NCBI GenBank assembly: GCA_003561825.1
Contig: PWVO01000008.1
Location: 1 to 10,286 of the forward strand
DNA: 10,286 nucleotides
From: Candidatus Woesearchaeota archaeon
Lineage (GTDB): Archaea; Nanobdellota; Nanobdellia; Woesearchaeales; CG1-02-33-12
Direction: 5' to 3'
The first letter of the stretch is position 1. The number at the start of each line of letters is the position of its first letter. Position numbers and translations under genes: made by a program. The notes beneath the pieces are model-generated. The model had not been told where the DNA came from, did not search any database, and saw only the letters and a list, made by a program, of their open reading frames with translations. This document shows, in pieces, positions 1 through 6,590 of the stretch.

Positions 1-543
1 AATGCTTCTTAAGCCGGGGTCCTTAATGTACATATCAGAATTCACCCAGAACTCGTCAAGCTTCTCAGGAGAAACTTTATCTTCATACTTAAGCGCCTGA
101 AACACCATCTCCAGCTTGTCAATCTGCTTCAAGAACCTTGATATAGGAGTTTCTTGTTTAAGGTACTCCAAAGCAAGCACCTTAAGCTCTTCGGGCAAAT
201 TAAGCATGTTATTAATAGCCTCTTGCTCATTAAGAAACTTCATCTCTTTTTTTTCAGAGTTGAAATTAACGCCCTGTTCCCATATAACATCACCTATCTT
301 CACTTCCCCAATCTCATGGAAAATAGCCATCTTTACAAGCTTGTTCCTGTCAACATCATTTGGGAGAGGCAAAATTAGTGATAAAAGAGCAACACCATAG
401 CTGTGTTCAGAAACACTCTCAACATAAGGAACACCTTTCTTGACCCAGCCAGCTCTTTTTATTGACTTAAGCTTTATCGCTAGATTGTAAGTATTTATCA
501 CGTCAATTCCTGTATATTTATTTGAATCTTTTAACGAGGCCAT
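1..543 (-). CDS. HD-domain nucleotidase-like protein (HDDC2/YfbR type), C-terminus cut by window edge
   Basis: The frame is open from an ATG at 543 to the left edge, 181 residues without a stop. It matches the HDDC2/YfbR group of HD phosphohydrolases, metal-dependent 5'-deoxynucleotidases acting on dNMPs in the cytosol. Visible family features are the N-terminal R30-x-GW(V) region, the first metal histidine in SEHS (H47), the dyad region FHEIGEVKIGD (residues 75-85) and the distal aspartate in QIDKLEM (D142). Aligned by motif with E. coli YfbR, H47, H76, E80, D85 and D142 are kept, but the Asp of the HD dyad is Glu (E77). Family members run near 200 residues, so perhaps 10-25 are missing. A TATA-like box lies about 40 bases upstream and there is only a weak purine stretch before the ATG. 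The family call is strong; the substrate is inferred. Confidence 0.85.
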   Translation of the reverse strand, partial: MASLKDSNKYTGIDVINTYNLAIKLKSIKRAGWVKKGVPYVESVSEHSYGVALLSLILPLPNDVDRNKLVKMAIFHEIGEVKIGDVIWEQGVNFNSEKKEMKFLNEQEAINNMLNLPEELKVLALEYLKQETPISRFLKQIDKLEMVFQALKYEDKVSPEKLDEFWVNSDMYIKDPGLRSI

Positions 544-579
544 CTTAACCTTTATAAATTAACCATGAAAAAGATTATA

Positions 580-587
580 CTTATAAA
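580..587 (-). promoter_or_regulatory. Putative TATA box for the HD-domain gene
   Basis: On the minus strand this reads TTTATAAG. Its centre is about 40 bases before the ATG at 543, so transcription would start near 557 with a leader of about 14 bases. A second TATA-like string at 551-560 is too close to the ATG to be the promoter element. Confidence 0.45.
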
Positions 588-624
588 CTTGTTGATTTAA
601 TGATGATTTTGCTTTAACAGGCAA

Positions 625-635
625 AAATATTTAAG
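625..635 (+). promoter_or_regulatory. Putative TATA box for tRNA-Ser
   Basis: AAATATTTAAG is centred about 30 bases before the 5' end of the tRNA at 661, the spacing expected for an archaeal TBP/TFB promoter starting at or just before the tRNA. Confidence 0.5.
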
Positions 636-660
636 CCATCATTATCATTAGAATTCAAAT

Positions 661-746
661 GCCGGGTTGGCGGAATCTGGCCTAACGCGCTCGCCTCGAA
701 AGCGAGTGCCCTCCGGGGCATCCAGGTTCAAATCCTGGGCCCGGCG
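661..746 (+). tRNA. tRNA-Ser (anticodon CGA)
   Basis: The cloverleaf folds by hand. The acceptor stem GCCGGGT (661-667) pairs with GCCCGGC (739-745), with a G-U at the seventh pair, and the discriminator is G746. The anticodon stem CTCGC/GCGAG (690-694/702-706) encloses the loop CTCGAAA, with anticodon CGA at 697-699, reading UCG. The T arm is CCAGG-TTCAAAT-CCTGG (722-738). A long variable arm at 707-720 forms a 5-bp stem (TGCCC/GGGCA) with a 4-base loop, the hallmark of a class II tRNA. G73 with this arm supports serine. CCA is not encoded. There is no intron. Confidence 0.97.
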
Positions 747-751
747 TTATC

Positions 752-771
752 AAAAAATTTATAAATTTTTT
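752..771 (+). promoter_or_regulatory. 20-base AT palindrome: TATA box of the nuclease-like gene and T-run after tRNA-Ser
   Basis: The 20 bases are a perfect inverted repeat, with six A, TTTATAAA in the middle and six T. The TATA core (758-765) is centred 26-27 bases before the ATG at 788, so the downstream mRNA would be leaderless. The T-run (766-772) begins 20 bases after the tRNA end and could also terminate the tRNA transcript, since archaeal RNA polymerase stops on U-runs. The dual role is inference. Confidence 0.55.
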
Positions 772-787
772 TATTCGTAAATTATCA

Positions 788-1189
788 ATGGGCCTGCTCA
801 AATACCTGGAATTAAATTCAGCCAAAAAATTCTATGCAGACAATCCCCATGACAGGCTTTTCCTTGATGTTATTTCTATACTTAATCAAATCTGCGAAAA
901 ATCACCTGAAGACGTATTTAAGTCAGTTAACCTCATAGATGAAAAAAAATACCCTGCAAGAATAGTAAGGCGGCCGGATTTAATAGCCATAACAGGCTCT
1001 GATCTTTATGTTATTGAATGCAAATCCACTCGCAATGAATGGAACATTGATAGAACAAAAGAAAGAATAAATGAGCAGCTTACTGACGCAAGAGATTTCT
1101 TTAAAGAAAATTTTGACATATCAGCACAATGCATCGGCGCTTACCGGACTTGGAAGGAAAAAGAAATAAGCTACTATCCTTTCTGGTAA
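788..1189 (+). CDS. Small stand-alone PD-(D/E)XK nuclease-like protein
   Basis: This is a 133-residue cytosolic protein with no signal peptide or membrane segment. Residues 62-79 show the core of a restriction-endonuclease-like fold: RPD with D64, a hydrophobic strand, a short turn, then YVIECKS containing the E77-x-K79 pair. E41 could be the helix acidic residue, and Q97 sits in the following helix, where many family members have a conserved Gln. These residues would bind Mg2+ and cleave DNA or RNA. No helicase, methylase or recognition domain is attached, so the substrate is unknown. The gene lies alone between two tRNA genes. A TATA box 26-27 bases upstream and no Shine-Dalgarno site suggest a leaderless message starting at the ATG. 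The fold assignment is by motif only; the role could be repair, recombination or RNA processing. Confidence 0.75.
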   Translation: MGLLKYLELNSAKKFYADNPHDRLFLDVISILNQICEKSPEDVFKSVNLIDEKKYPARIVRRPDLIAITGSDLYVIECKSTRNEWNIDRTKERINEQLTDARDFFKENFDISAQCIGAYRTWKEKEISYYPFW

Positions 1190-1196
1190 AAAAATG

Positions 1197-1320
1197 TGCC
1201 GCCGGTGGGATCTGAACCCACGACCTCTACGTGCCTCAGTTAGATGAGTTAATCATCGGGCAAGCCCTCATCGCTCAAACATATGAGCGTAGCGCTCTAA
1301 CCAGGCTGAGCTACAGCGGC
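1197..1320 (-). tRNA. tRNA-Met (anticodon CAT, probably elongator), intron-containing
   Basis: Read on the minus strand, acceptor GCCGCTG (1320-1314) pairs with CGGCGGC (1204-1198), with discriminator A at 1197. The D arm is GCTC-AGCCTGGTTA-GAGC, the anticodon stem CTACG/CGTAG, the variable loop AGGTC and the T arm GTGGG-TTCAGAT-CCCAC. After removing a 49-base intron, the loop is CTCATAA with anticodon CAT (1285-1283), and the mature tRNA is 75 bases without CCA. The anticodon stem lacks the three G-C pairs of initiators. A CAT anticodon could also belong to tRNA-Ile2, modified at C34, but the GCC...GGC-A ends fit elongator Met better. A TATA-like box lies 28 bases upstream, so it may be transcribed separately from the aCPSF1 gene before it. 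Confidence 0.9.
1233..1281 (-). other. Archaeal tRNA intron (49 bases) at position 37/38 with bulge-helix-bulge
   Basis: The splice sites form a canonical bulge-helix-bulge. Exon CTCA (loop positions 32-35) pairs with intron TGAG to give the 4-bp central helix. The 5' bulge is T-A|T and the 3' bulge is G-C|A, cut after the second base in each, which places the intron between nucleotides 37 and 38. Inside the intron, GTT/AAC and GATGAG/CTCATC extend the inner stem, with a small GGG-CTTG-CCC hairpin within. This is the substrate form for the tRNA splicing endonuclease EndA. Confidence 0.9.
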
Positions 1321-1343
1321 GTGAAAATAAGAATTAGCCCGTT

Positions 1344-1353
1344 CTTTTTAAGC
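1344..1353 (-). promoter_or_regulatory. Putative TATA box for tRNA-Met
   Basis: The minus strand reads GCTTAAAAAG, centred 28 bases before the tRNA 5' end at 1320. It lies in the short gap after the aCPSF1 stop codon at 1375, so the tRNA probably has its own promoter. Confidence 0.5.
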
Positions 1354-1374
1354 ATTTCCATTCCTGCAGAAAAA

Positions 1375-3264
1375 TCACTTGATCCTGAGCGCCTCAAGAT
1401 TCTTTGGAGCAGCAGTCTCTATCCTGTTAACCTTGTGCAAAGAGCTCGCAAGGTCAAGGCATCTCGAGCTTTCGCCGTGGTTCACAATAACCTTCTTTGG
1501 CTTAGGGTCGCACTTATAGACAAAATTCATCAGCTGCTTTCTCCCGCTGTGGCCAGTAAAGCCCTCAATAGTGTGAATCTCCATCTTAACCTCATTGATT
1601 TCTTTGCTTCCCTCTACAGAAAAAGACTTTTCTCCCCTCTGAATTCTTCTTCCAAGAGAGCCCTCTCCCTGATAGCACACAAAAAGCAGAGTGTTTTTAG
1701 GATTATCAGCCAGATGCCTTAAATACTCGACAGAAGGCCCGCCAACAAGCATCCCTGATGTTGCAAGAATAACACACGAGCCAGTTTCCTCAATAACCTC
1801 CTGCCTCTCCTTCTTTGAGCCAATTCTCTTGAAAATATCAGACAAGAAAGGGTTTAAGTCCTTATGAAATATCATCTTCCTCACAGAGCTTTTCAGAAAC
1901 TCAGGGTATGCAGTATGAATAGCAGTTATGTCCCATACACTTCCGTCAATAAAAACAGGAATCTTCTCAATCTCCCCCTTCCTGATAAGCCCTTCAACAA
2001 TCAGCAGAACCTCCTGAGCCCTCCCAGACCCAAGAACAGGAATAAGCACCTTTCCCCCTCTTTTGATAGTGTTCTTAATTATATCCCTAAAGTCATCATC
2101 ACATTCTTTTATAGGGGGGAGCACATTATCCCTGCCCCCGTAAGTGCCCTCTATCATAAGAGTCTCAAGCCTTGGAAAGCTTGTTTCAGCAGCATCAAGA
2201 AGATGAGTCTTCCCGAACTTCATGTCTGCTGTATAAAGCAGGTTATGCAGCCCATTCCCAATATGAAGATGAACCATTGAAGACCCTAGAATATGACCTG
2301 CATTATAAAGAGTAATCCTCACATCAGGAGTAATGTCACTCACTTCATTATAATCAAGGCATATGGTGTGCTTAACCATCTCCTTAATATCATCTGTTGT
2401 AAAAATGGGCTCCTTGCCATTAGACCTCATAATCTTCACATAATCCAGAAGCAAAAGAGCAGAAACATCTCTCGTCGGAGCTGTGCAGTAAACAGGCCCC
2501 CTGTACCCAAACTTAAAAAGATAAGGCACAAAGCCGCAGTGGTCAAGATGAGAGTGGCTTATTATAATTGCATCAATATCCTTAATATCAAACTCAGGAG
2601 CCTCAAGCATAGGATAAGCCTCCCTTTCGCTAGCAACATTGACACCGCAGTCAAGAAGAACCCTTGACTCAGGAGTCTGCAATAAAAGACACGACCTGCC
2701 TACCTCCCTTGCCCCGCCAAGATAACTTACCCTAATCCACTCATTTTTCTTTTCCCTTATCCAGCCGTCGTAAATCCTGTGGCCTATCTTGTCAAGAAAC
2801 TTCCTCCTGTAATCAGAATGCTGGTACAAAACACCCCTGATATTTTCAATCAGCTGCGACCTTATTGCAGGCTTTCTCCTTATAATAGGAACCCATAAGG
2901 TTTTCTGCCTTATATCCCTCAGAATCTCACCTTTCTTGCCAATAGCAATTCCAGGCTTTTCAGCCTCAATAATAACCCTCGACCTCTGCGGGTCAAAAAT
3001 AACCTTGTCAACACCTGCATCCTCAGGAATGACCCCCCTTATCATCTTCTCTGCATCTTCCACATCAAGGGTAATAGCCGGGTCAGGCCTAAGCTCAACC
3101 CTCTTCTTGATGTCATGCACAATCTTTCTGATAGCCCCATTATTGTCAAGAAAAAAATCCTTCTCTTTAGTATAAAGGACAATATTTGCCCCCTCAAAGC
3201 ATGCATCACTTATCTTAGTTTCATCTAACTTGCTTAAAATTTCTCTAATTATCGGATTGTTCAT
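1375..3264 (-). CDS. cpsf1: aCPSF1 / FttA, KH-MBL-beta-CASP transcription termination factor and ribonuclease
   Basis: This 629-residue protein has the full length and domain order of archaeal aCPSF1 (also called FttA), the 5'-3' exo/endoribonuclease that cuts U-rich 3' ends and terminates RNA polymerase. Two KH-like domains occupy about residues 1-145, with a GKKG loop at 109-112. The metallo-beta-lactamase domain starts near 176 and shows HSHLDH (237-242), GHILGS (H324) and TADMKFG (D347). The beta-CASP insertion (about 385-560) is followed by motif A E372 in EGTYG, motif B H571 in FTGHSG and motif C H596 in NHGE. All zinc-binding residues are present, so it should be catalytically active. 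The ATG at 3264 has an AGGTG ribosome site 8 bases upstream. The gene starts 32 bases after psmB, an arrangement known from other archaea (MJ1236/MJ1237), so the two are probably cotranscribed. Confidence 0.97.
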   Translation of the reverse strand: MNNPIIREILSKLDETKISDACFEGANIVLYTKEKDFFLDNNGAIRKIVHDIKKRVELRPDPAITLDVEDAEKMIRGVIPEDAGVDKVIFDPQRSRVIIEAEKPGIAIGKKGEILRDIRQKTLWVPIIRRKPAIRSQLIENIRGVLYQHSDYRRKFLDKIGHRIYDGWIREKKNEWIRVSYLGGAREVGRSCLLLQTPESRVLLDCGVNVASEREAYPMLEAPEFDIKDIDAIIISHSHLDHCGFVPYLFKFGYRGPVYCTAPTRDVSALLLLDYVKIMRSNGKEPIFTTDDIKEMVKHTICLDYNEVSDITPDVRITLYNAGHILGSSMVHLHIGNGLHNLLYTADMKFGKTHLLDAAETSFPRLETLMIEGTYGGRDNVLPPIKECDDDFRDIIKNTIKRGGKVLIPVLGSGRAQEVLLIVEGLIRKGEIEKIPVFIDGSVWDITAIHTAYPEFLKSSVRKMIFHKDLNPFLSDIFKRIGSKKERQEVIEETGSCVILATSGMLVGGPSVEYLRHLADNPKNTLLFVCYQGEGSLGRRIQRGEKSFSVEGSKEINEVKMEIHTIEGFTGHSGRKQLMNFVYKCDPKPKKVIVNHGESSRCLDLASSLHKVNRIETAAPKNLEALRIK

Positions 3265-3296
3265 TAAAAAAACACCTATATAACACGAAAAGAAAA

Positions 3297-3932
3297 TTAC
3301 TTGATTATTGTGTTAAGCTCCTTCTCAAGAACCTTAACAACACCCTGGCTTGTTATCTTAATAACATCAATGCCATTCCCCGATGCTGTGTCTCTTTGCA
3401 TTGCCGCATTAACGCACTTAACTGCAAGCTTAACCCCGTCATCAGTTTTCATGTTCTCATCATACAAAGTTTCAAGAACACCATAAACCATAACAGACCC
3501 AGAACCGGAAGCTATAAACTTATCATTCTTTGTAAGTGACCCGTCAGGATAAATATCATAAAGGTGAAACCCCTCGCTGTCTTTTCCTGCAAAAACAAAA
3601 TGAGAAAGCCCTGGAATCATAGAAAGCTTCCTTATATTAGAGTAAACAAGTCCCGAAAGCAGGTTAACTGCCTCCTTTACATTGACCTTTCTCTCAGTCC
3701 TCACAGACTTGAGGCTCAGCTCAGCCCTGAGAAGCTTTATCATTAGCTGGACATCTGATACAGTTCCAGCAGTTGTAAGAGCCATACTGTCATTTATCTC
3801 ATAAATCTTCTGGGCTTTCTTGTCAACAATAAGGTTTCCTGCAGTAGCTCTCCTGTCTGCAGCAAGAACAATGCCGTCTTTGCACACTATTCCAACTGTT
3901 GTTGTTCCGGTTTTAACAAAGTCTTTTTCCAT
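3297..3932 (-). CDS. psmB: Proteasome subunit beta, catalytic
   Basis: This is the beta subunit of the archaeal 20S proteasome, the threonine protease lining the central chamber that degrades unfolded proteins in the cytosol. The sequence has a short propeptide (MEKDFVKTG) before TTTVGI. Self-cleavage at G9|T10 would expose the N-terminal Thr nucleophile. Counting from that Thr, D17 and K33 are in place, and the later GSGS and RDTASG motifs supply the Ser/Asp partners, so this is an active subunit. I chose the ATG at 3932 (211 residues) because a GAGAGG ribosome site lies 7 bases before it. A TTG five codons upstream would run through that site. The alpha subunit is not in this window. A TATA box at 3973-3982 starts a psmB-aCPSF1 unit. 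Confidence 0.96.
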   Translation of the reverse strand: MEKDFVKTGTTTVGIVCKDGIVLAADRRATAGNLIVDKKAQKIYEINDSMALTTAGTVSDVQLMIKLLRAELSLKSVRTERKVNVKEAVNLLSGLVYSNIRKLSMIPGLSHFVFAGKDSEGFHLYDIYPDGSLTKNDKFIASGSGSVMVYGVLETLYDENMKTDDGVKLAVKCVNAAMQRDTASGNGIDVIKITSQGVVKVLEKELNTIIK

Positions 3933-3939
3933 CTGATTT

Positions 3940-3945
3940 CCTCTC
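3940..3945 (-). promoter_or_regulatory. Shine-Dalgarno site fixing the psmB start
   Basis: GAGAGG on the minus strand, 7 bases before the ATG at 3932. It decides in favour of that ATG over the in-frame TTG at 3947. Confidence 0.7.
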
Positions 3946-3948
3946 AAA

Positions 3949-3961
3949 CTAGAACTTCTAG
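3949..3961 (-). promoter_or_regulatory. 13-base palindrome at the predicted psmB transcription start
   Basis: CTAGAA-C-TTCTAG is a perfect 6+6 inverted repeat with a one-base centre. It sits between the TATA box (3973-3982) and the ribosome site (3940-3945), overlapping the expected start near 3952. An operator is possible, but a repeat this short arises by chance in 10 kb. Confidence 0.25.
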
Positions 3962-3972
3962 AATTAATTTAA

Positions 3973-3982
3973 CCTTATAAAC
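3973..3982 (-). promoter_or_regulatory. Putative TATA box for psmB-aCPSF1
   Basis: The minus strand reads GTTTATAAGG, centred about 46 bases before the psmB ATG, which predicts a leader of about 20 bases containing the ribosome site. A second AT-rich candidate, ATTTAAATAT, lies at 3991-4000. Confidence 0.5.
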
Positions 3983-4001
3983 AACAGGACATATTTAAAT
4001 C

Positions 4002-5231
4002 TTACGATTTTTTTTGCGAAAAACAGCAATTTTTAGCAAAACAAGCCTTTTTGCCCTCAAGGCACATAATAGCCTCTCCAACAAGAAAAACAGATCCAGT
4101 AACAACAATAAGGTCCCTTTTATTGCATATCTCTCTAGCATAATCAATAGCCTCGCAAAGCCTGCTGGCTGCATAGGCTCCCTCAAAATGCGCAGCAACC
4201 TCTTCAGGGCTTCTTGCACCATTAACATCAGCCATAGTAGCAATAACACTCTTTGCCTTAAGCACCTTAAGCTTATTAGACATAGCCTTCAGGTTCTTGT
4301 CTTTCATCACACCAAAAACAAGAATAAGTGACTCATAGCTAATCTCACTTAAAGACCTTGCCAAAGCACTTATTCCGTCAGAATTATGCGCGCAGTCAAG
4401 CAAGAGATTTTCCCTGAAAAAATCAAACCTTCCCGGCCATCTTGCCTTCTCAAGCCCCCTCCTTACAGCATCCTCGGCAATACCAATAACATCAAGAACA
4501 GCAGCAGCAACAGCAGCATTCTCACTTTGATAGCTGCCCCTAAGCCCAAGCTTAAAGCTGCAGGAATTCTTTGCAACAACAAGCCTTGCCCCCTTTTCCT
4601 CAGCAGCTTTCCTCACAGCCAAAAGCCCCCTGCCTTTTGCCCCAGTCACAACAACACCATTCTCCTTAATAATCCCTGATTTCTCTCCTGCAATCTCAGC
4701 AATAGTCCTGCCAAGCACATCAGTATGCTCAAGGCCGATATTAGTAATAGCAGAAACCAAAGGCATCCCAACATTAGTTGCATCAAGCCTGCCCCCCATC
4801 CCTGCCTCAAGAACAGCATAATCAACTTTCCTCTCATTAAAATAAACAAAAGCAATAACAGTCATTGTCTCAAAAAAAGTAAGGTCAATCCCGCTTTCTT
4901 CCTGAGTCTTTAGAACCCTCTCAGCAATCCCCTCAAGCTCATCATCAGAAATCTCCTTCCCATTAACCTTAACCCTTTCATTAACCCTCACTAGATGAGG
5001 AGAAGTGTAAAGCCCAACATCAAGCCCTGCCTCAACAAGGCACGAGCTAATCATCGAGCATACAGATCCCTTCCCGTTTGTTCCTGCAACATGGATTATC
5101 TTAAGCCTTTTTTCAGGATTCCCAATAAGCTTAAGAAACCTCCTTATGTTCTCAAGCCCGAACTTCTTTGATCTCCTTTCAAGAGAAAGAATCTCAGCAA
5201 CAGATTTAGTAGTAAGCTTAGTAATCTCCAT
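4002..5231 (-). CDS. folC: Folylpolyglutamate synthase / dihydrofolate synthase family (Mur ligase superfamily)
   Basis: This 409-residue cytosolic ATP-dependent ligase would add glutamate to folate (and possibly to dihydropteroate). It shows the FolC pattern: P-loop HVAGTNGKGS (47-56), LYTSPHL (74-80), ETMT (121-124), GMGGRLDATN (144-153), GLEHTDVLG (166-174), EKSGII with the lysine that is carbamylated in Mur-type ligases (183-188), DCAHN (279-283) and VTGS near the C-terminus. The ATG at 5231 has GGGAG 5 bases upstream; an in-frame TTG at 5246 would overlap that site and is less likely. The gene begins 18 bases after the glyA stop, so the two are almost certainly one operon, linking folate polyglutamylation to the folate-using enzyme SHMT. 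The last residues carry an unusual cysteine cluster (C390, C397, C402, C403) beyond the conserved fold. Whether the carrier is folate or another pterin is not shown by the sequence. Confidence 0.93.
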   Translation of the reverse strand: MEITKLTTKSVAEILSLERRSKKFGLENIRRFLKLIGNPEKRLKIIHVAGTNGKGSVCSMISSCLVEAGLDVGLYTSPHLVRVNERVKVNGKEISDDELEGIAERVLKTQEESGIDLTFFETMTVIAFVYFNERKVDYAVLEAGMGGRLDATNVGMPLVSAITNIGLEHTDVLGRTIAEIAGEKSGIIKENGVVVTGAKGRGLLAVRKAAEEKGARLVVAKNSCSFKLGLRGSYQSENAAVAAAVLDVIGIAEDAVRRGLEKARWPGRFDFFRENLLLDCAHNSDGISALARSLSEISYESLILVFGVMKDKNLKAMSNKLKVLKAKSVIATMADVNGARSPEEVAAHFEGAYAASRLCEAIDYAREICNKRDLIVVTGSVFLVGEAIMCLEGKKACFAKNCCFSQKKS

Positions 5232-5236
5232 CTCTT

Positions 5237-5241
5237 CTCCC
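5237..5241 (-). promoter_or_regulatory. Shine-Dalgarno site fixing the folC start
   Basis: GGGAG on the minus strand, 5 bases before the ATG at 5231, in the 18-base gap after glyA. It supports coupled translation from a shared mRNA. Confidence 0.65.
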
Positions 5242-5249
5242 AGCAAAAA

Positions 5250-6542
5250 TCAAATCCCCGGGTAAAGAGGATATCTCCTGCACATCTCAAGAACCTCCTC
5301 TTTCACCCTGGCATGAATGCTTCTGTCATTAATATTGCTGATAACCTTATTAATCAAGCCAGCAACAGCCTTCATATCATCATCTTTAAAGCCCCTCGTA
5401 GTAACAGCAGGGCTGCCCAGCCTTATCCCGCTGGGGTCAAAAGGGCTTCTCTTGTCAAAAGGAACCATATTCTTGTTGCATGTAATCCCTGCCCTGTCAA
5501 GAGCAGTCTCAGCCTCCTTGCCAGCAACACCCTTGCTTGAAAGGTCAACAAGAACAAGATGATTATCAGTCCCATTGCTCACGAGCCTGAAGCCATTCTC
5601 CATAAGGCCCTCAGCAAGAGCCTTGGCATTCTTAAGCACCTGCTCTATATAATCCCTGAACTCAGGCTTAAGAGCCTCCCCAAAAGCAACAGCCTTTGCA
5701 GCAATTACATGGTCAAGAGGCCCTCCCTGCATTCCCGGAAAAACAGCAGAGTCAATCATCCCTGCAAGATTCTTTTTAGAATCAGGATGGAATTTTTCCC
5801 TGAGCCTGTCCTCCTTAGTGCTAAGAATAATCGCCCCCCTTGGCCCCCTCAAAGTCTTGTGCGTAGTAGTAGTCACAACATCACAATAAGGAAAAGGCAT
5901 CATATGCTTCCTTGCAGCAACAATCCCGGCAAAATGCGCAATATCAGCCATAAGGTAAGCCCCAGACTCGTCAGCTATCTCTCTGAATTCCCTGAAGTCA
6001 ATCCTTCTCGGATATGCACTGTAGCCTGCAAGAATGATCTTAGGCTTCTCCTTTAGAGCAGCCTTCCTAACATCATCCATGTCAAGAATCCCGTTTTCCG
6101 GTGAAACACCATAAGAAACAAAATTATAAAACCTGCCAGAAAAATTAACCGGGCTTCCGTGGGTAAGATGCCCGCCGTGCGCAAGATCCATGCCAAGAAC
6201 CTTGTCACCAAGATTCATCAGCGAGAAATAAACCTCCATATTAGCCTGGCTCCCTGAATGAGGCTGCACATTAGCATGCTCAGCGTCAAAAAGAAGCTTA
6301 GCCCTTTCAATAGCAATCTTCTCAGAGACATCAATAAACTCATTCCCGCCATAGTATCTCCTGTCAGGATAGCCCTCAGAATACTTGTTGGTAAGCCATG
6401 TTCCCATAGCCTGCATCACAGGCACACTGACAAAATTCTCAGAAGCAATAAGCTCAACACTCTCTCTCTGCCTCTTAAGCTCGCTCTTAACAGCACCTGC
6501 TATAATATGGTCGCTTTTTTCAAGCTCCTCAAGATTAATCAT
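5250..6542 (-). CDS. glyA: Serine hydroxymethyltransferase
   Basis: This PLP enzyme interconverts serine and glycine while loading a one-carbon unit onto tetrahydrofolate (or a related pterin). At 430 residues it has the usual SHMT length. Hallmarks are RRYYGGNE (61-68), the HSGSQAN stretch (95-101), D200/H203 in ADIAHFAG contacting PLP, and the Schiff-base lysine K229 in TTTTHKTLRGPRG. The C-terminal small domain follows (PSGIRLGSPAVTTRG, 370-384). The close match to bacterial-type SHMT suggests a folate user, in keeping with folC directly downstream. I chose the ATG at 6542 because GGGGGTG lies 5 bases upstream and residue 1 aligns with the normal start. The frame stays open 55 codons further upstream, but that part runs through the promoter and lacks family similarity. 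Confidence 0.97.
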   Translation of the reverse strand: MINLEELEKSDHIIAGAVKSELKRQRESVELIASENFVSVPVMQAMGTWLTNKYSEGYPDRRYYGGNEFIDVSEKIAIERAKLLFDAEHANVQPHSGSQANMEVYFSLMNLGDKVLGMDLAHGGHLTHGSPVNFSGRFYNFVSYGVSPENGILDMDDVRKAALKEKPKIILAGYSAYPRRIDFREFREIADESGAYLMADIAHFAGIVAARKHMMPFPYCDVVTTTTHKTLRGPRGAIILSTKEDRLREKFHPDSKKNLAGMIDSAVFPGMQGGPLDHVIAAKAVAFGEALKPEFRDYIEQVLKNAKALAEGLMENGFRLVSNGTDNHLVLVDLSSKGVAGKEAETALDRAGITCNKNMVPFDKRSPFDPSGIRLGSPAVTTRGFKDDDMKAVAGLINKVISNINDRSIHARVKEEVLEMCRRYPLYPGI

Positions 6543-6547
6543 TTCAA

Positions 6548-6554
6548 CACCCCC
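6548..6554 (-). promoter_or_regulatory. Shine-Dalgarno site fixing the glyA start
   Basis: GGGGGTG on the minus strand, 5 bases before the ATG at 6542. It rules against the longer open frame that extends to 6707. Confidence 0.7.
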
Positions 6555-6590
6555 GAAAAATATCTTCCTGTTTCTTTTCAGAAAAACAGA

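Noticed and set aside
1231..1722. Long plus-strand frame across the tRNA-Met and the end of aCPSF1
   Set aside because: It runs through a tRNA gene and opposite a well-conserved protein, has no recognisable motif, and is a mirror of the minus-strand coding sequence.
5559..6056. 165-residue plus-strand frame opposite glyA
   Set aside because: It is entirely antisense to conserved SHMT, with no promoter or ribosome site and a composition that follows the opposite codons.
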